Shown here: positions 6,565-8,335 of the stretch, one piece after another | Layout: each line of letters begins with the position of its first letter | How positions within the stretch are numbered: position 1 is the stretch's first letter | DNA from: Treponema sp. | GTDB lineage: Bacteria > Spirochaetota > Spirochaetia > Treponematales > Breznakiellaceae | Length of the DNA: 8,335 bases | Direction: 5' to 3' | Assembly: GCA_031283505.1 (NCBI GenBank) | Contig: JAITBO010000277.1 | Coordinates: 1 to 8,335 of the forward strand | Made by a program: the position numbers and the translations under genes | Notes under the pieces: model-generated | Told to the model about the DNA's origin: nothing | Databases searched by the model: none | Seen by the model: the letters and a program-made list of their open reading frames with translations, nothing else

Positions 6565-7578
6565 ATGAAGAACCGTGGAAAAATAACCCTGGGGGTCCTG
6601 GTTTCTGTAATCGTACTCTGCGCCGGGATCTCTCTGGGGACTTCCCTCATCAGCCCCGGAGACACCCTGGGAGTCATCCTGTTTAAGGCGTTTAACCTGC
6701 CCCTCCGGGCCGGCCTGGACCCGAAAATCATTCCCATTGTATGGAACCTTCGCTTCCCCAGGGCGCTGCTGGCTTTTATGGCGGGGGGCGCCTTGTCCCT
6801 CAGCGGGGCGGTGTTCCAGTCCGTCCTGAAAAACCAGTTGGCCTCCCCCTATATACTGGGCGTTTCCGCCGGGGCTTCTCTTGGTGCGGCCCTGATCATA
6901 CTCACCGGCTTTACGCTCCCCTTCCTGGGCGGTTTTACCCTTCCCGCAATGGGGTTTCTGGCCGGTCTTTTGACCATCTTTTTTGTCATCGGTTTTTCCT
7001 CCCGGTTGGACGGGAATTTCTCCAACAACACCATCATCCTTTTCGGCATGGTCTTCTCCCTGTTCATCAACGCCCTGCTTACCACGTTAACCGCCCTTTA
7101 CCGGGAGGAACTGCGGAACCTCCTCTACTGGCAGATGGGCAGCTTCGCCCTCAAAGGGTGGTCCTACACGGGCCTGATGCTCCCCTTCCTCGTCCTTGGC
7201 TCCCTGGGCCTTTTCCGGTACACCAGAGAAATGGACATCCTCACCTTTGGGGAAGAAGAGGCCCTGTCCCTGGGGGTGGATGCCCGGAAGGTGCGGAAAA
7301 AACTGCTGGCCGCTTCCGCCGTCCTCACCGGCGGGGCGGTGGCCTTGAGCGGCGCCATAGGCTTTGTTGACCTTATCGCCCCCCATCTTGCCCGGCGCAT
7401 AGTCGGCTCCGGCCATAAACACGTCCTCCCTATGTCCTTCATCACCGGGGGCGTCCTCCTCACCGTGACGGACCTCGCCGCCCGGACCGTCGTATCCCCC
7501 TCGGAGCTTCCCGTAGGAGCCGTCACCGCCATTATCGGGGCGCCCTTTTTCGCCTGGGTGTATTTTAAGAAGCGGTAG
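6565..7578 (+). CDS. FecCD/BtuC-type ABC importer permease
   Basis: This is the inner-membrane channel subunit that takes the ligand from the binding protein into the cytoplasm; it would act as a homodimer with two ATPase subunits. The 337 residues are full length for the family, with many hydrophobic segments starting at about residue 8. Family motifs in order are LRFPRALLAFMAGGALSLSG (62-81), VFQ, LASPYILGVSAGASLGAAL (92-110, with NQL where NPL is common), LLYWQMGSF (187-194), LGVDARKVRKK (236-246, the coupling helix that meets the ATPase), SGAIGFVDLIAPHLARRIVG (262-281), LTVTDLAAR and ELPVGAVTAIIGAPFF (314-329). ATG 6565 has AAAGG (6556-6560) four bases upstream and lies 15 bases after the binding-protein stop. 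Nothing looks broken. Confidence 0.95.
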   Translation: MKNRGKITLGVLVSVIVLCAGISLGTSLISPGDTLGVILFKAFNLPLRAGLDPKIIPIVWNLRFPRALLAFMAGGALSLSGAVFQSVLKNQLASPYILGVSAGASLGAALIILTGFTLPFLGGFTLPAMGFLAGLLTIFFVIGFSSRLDGNFSNNTIILFGMVFSLFINALLTTLTALYREELRNLLYWQMGSFALKGWSYTGLMLPFLVLGSLGLFRYTREMDILTFGEEEALSLGVDARKVRKKLLAASAVLTGGAVALSGAIGFVDLIAPHLARRIVGSGHKHVLPMSFITGGVLLTVTDLAARTVVSPSELPVGAVTAIIGAPFFAWVYFKKR

Positions 7579-7581
7579 GTC

Positions 7582-8335
7582 ATGCTGGAAATACTCAATC
7601 TGTCCGCCGGGTACAACGGCGTTGACGTGATACATGACATTACCTTGAGGGCGGATCGGGGCGAAGTCCTCTGCATCGTGGGTCCCAACGGCTGCGGCAA
7701 GAGTACCCTCTTAAAAGCCGCCGCCCGCATCATCCCCTGCCGGGGAGAAGTAAAACTGGATGGCCGGGACGCCGCATCTCTTTCGAGAAAAAGCCTGGCG
7801 AAAAAAATCGCCCTCCTGGGGCAAATGTCACAGGTTCACTTTCCCTACAGCGTCTACGATACGGCGACCCTGGGGAGATACGTCCATTCGAGGGGTTTCC
7901 TCAAAAGCCTGTCGAAGGAAGACCACGAATTCGTTACCCGCATTATACGGAAGCTGGGGCTTTACGGCGAAAAGGACCGGATGATAAACGAGCTTTCCGG
8001 CGGCCAGCTTCAGCGGGTGTTTCTGGCCCGGACTCTCGCCCAGGACCCGGACCTTATCCTGCTGGACGAGCCCACCAACCACCTGGACCTGAAGCATCAG
8101 ATCGAACTGCTGCGCTACCTTGCGCGCTGGGCCAGGGAACAGCAAAAGGCCGTCATTGCCGTCCTCCACGACCTCAACCTGGCCCGCTGTTTTGGGGATA
8201 GCGTTGTTCTGATGAGCGAAGGCAGGATAGTATCCTGCGGCCCTTCCGCCCGGGCCCTGGACGGAGAAATCCTGCGGAAAGTCTACGGGATGGACATAAA
8301 AGGGTTTATGGTGGAGTCCCTGGCGCGGTGGAAAC
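7582..8335 (+). CDS. ABC importer ATPase (BtuD/FecE/FhuC type), cut by the window end
   Basis: The ATG at 7582 lies three bases after the permease stop, with only a weak AGGT ahead, so translation is probably coupled. The frame is open to the last base and shows 251 residues, close to the family's usual 250-270, so little is missing. All nucleotide-binding motifs are intact: Walker A GPNGCGKST (34-42), Q-loop around LLGQ (Gln81), signature LSGGQLQR (138-145), Walker B LILLDEP (158-164), D-loop NHLD (166-169) and the H-loop His196 in VLHDLN. It would hydrolyse ATP on the cytoplasmic side to drive the FecCD-type permease. The C-terminal part (LMSEGRIVSCGPSARAL, then LRKVYGMDI) is typical of the chelate-import subfamily. 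Further operon members may lie beyond the window. Confidence 0.95.
   Translation, partial: MLEILNLSAGYNGVDVIHDITLRADRGEVLCIVGPNGCGKSTLLKAAARIIPCRGEVKLDGRDAASLSRKSLAKKIALLGQMSQVHFPYSVYDTATLGRYVHSRGFLKSLSKEDHEFVTRIIRKLGLYGEKDRMINELSGGQLQRVFLARTLAQDPDLILLDEPTNHLDLKHQIELLRYLARWAREQQKAVIAVLHDLNLARCFGDSVVLMSEGRIVSCGPSARALDGEILRKVYGMDIKGFMVESLARWK

Noticed and set aside
6741..7370. Plus-strand open frame of about 209 codons inside the permease gene.
   Set aside because: It is a shifted reading of the FecCD permease, rich in Pro/Arg/Gly/His, while the permease frame carries all family motifs.

Overview
The window looks like part of the chromosome of a host-associated spirochete, most likely a termite-gut type Treponema or a close relative. 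This rests on family resemblance from memory, not on a search. The clues are lipoproteins fusing fibronectin type III and sulfatase-modifying-factor (FGE) domains, a short hypothetical protein of a kind I associate with these treponemes, and a TonB-dependent receptor in an otherwise spirochete-like gene set. All recognised genes lie on the + strand.

Layout. (1) Positions 1-1083 are the 3' part of a gene for an acidic, aromatic-rich protein built of repeated units of about 120 residues. A probable terminator follows at 1107-1130. (2) Positions 1156-1629 hold a short hypothetical gene that looks truncated. Its recognisable part stops where a long perfect hairpin begins (1498-1536). (3) From 1636 (or 1657) to the window end runs a tightly packed cluster: a FnIII + FGE-like lipoprotein, a small lipoprotein, a TonB-dependent outer-membrane receptor, a periplasmic substrate-binding lipoprotein of the BtuF/FepB type, a FecCD/BtuC-type permease, and a BtuD/FecE-type ATPase cut by the window end. 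Junctions are ATGA overlaps or gaps of 3 to 15 bases, so this is almost certainly one operon.

How it works. The receptor would take a scarce chelate (corrinoid, heme or ferric siderophore; the sequence does not decide which) across the outer membrane using TonB energy supplied from elsewhere. The binding protein would pass it to the permease/ATPase for import. The two leading lipoproteins are the unusual part. One carries an FGE-like fold that lacks a key catalytic cysteine. The other carries a single copy of the same domain that is repeated in the protein at the window start, and its stop codon overlaps the receptor's start codon. They are candidates for accessory capture proteins working with the receptor, by analogy with BtuG or HmuY, although no sequence similarity to those is claimed.

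Two long hairpins (1498-1536 and 5568-5613) lie inside reading frames, and the second adds an odd N-terminal extension to the binding protein. No rRNA, tRNA, CRISPR array, transposase or recognisable riboswitch was seen. There is no gene-free stretch longer than 300 bases.
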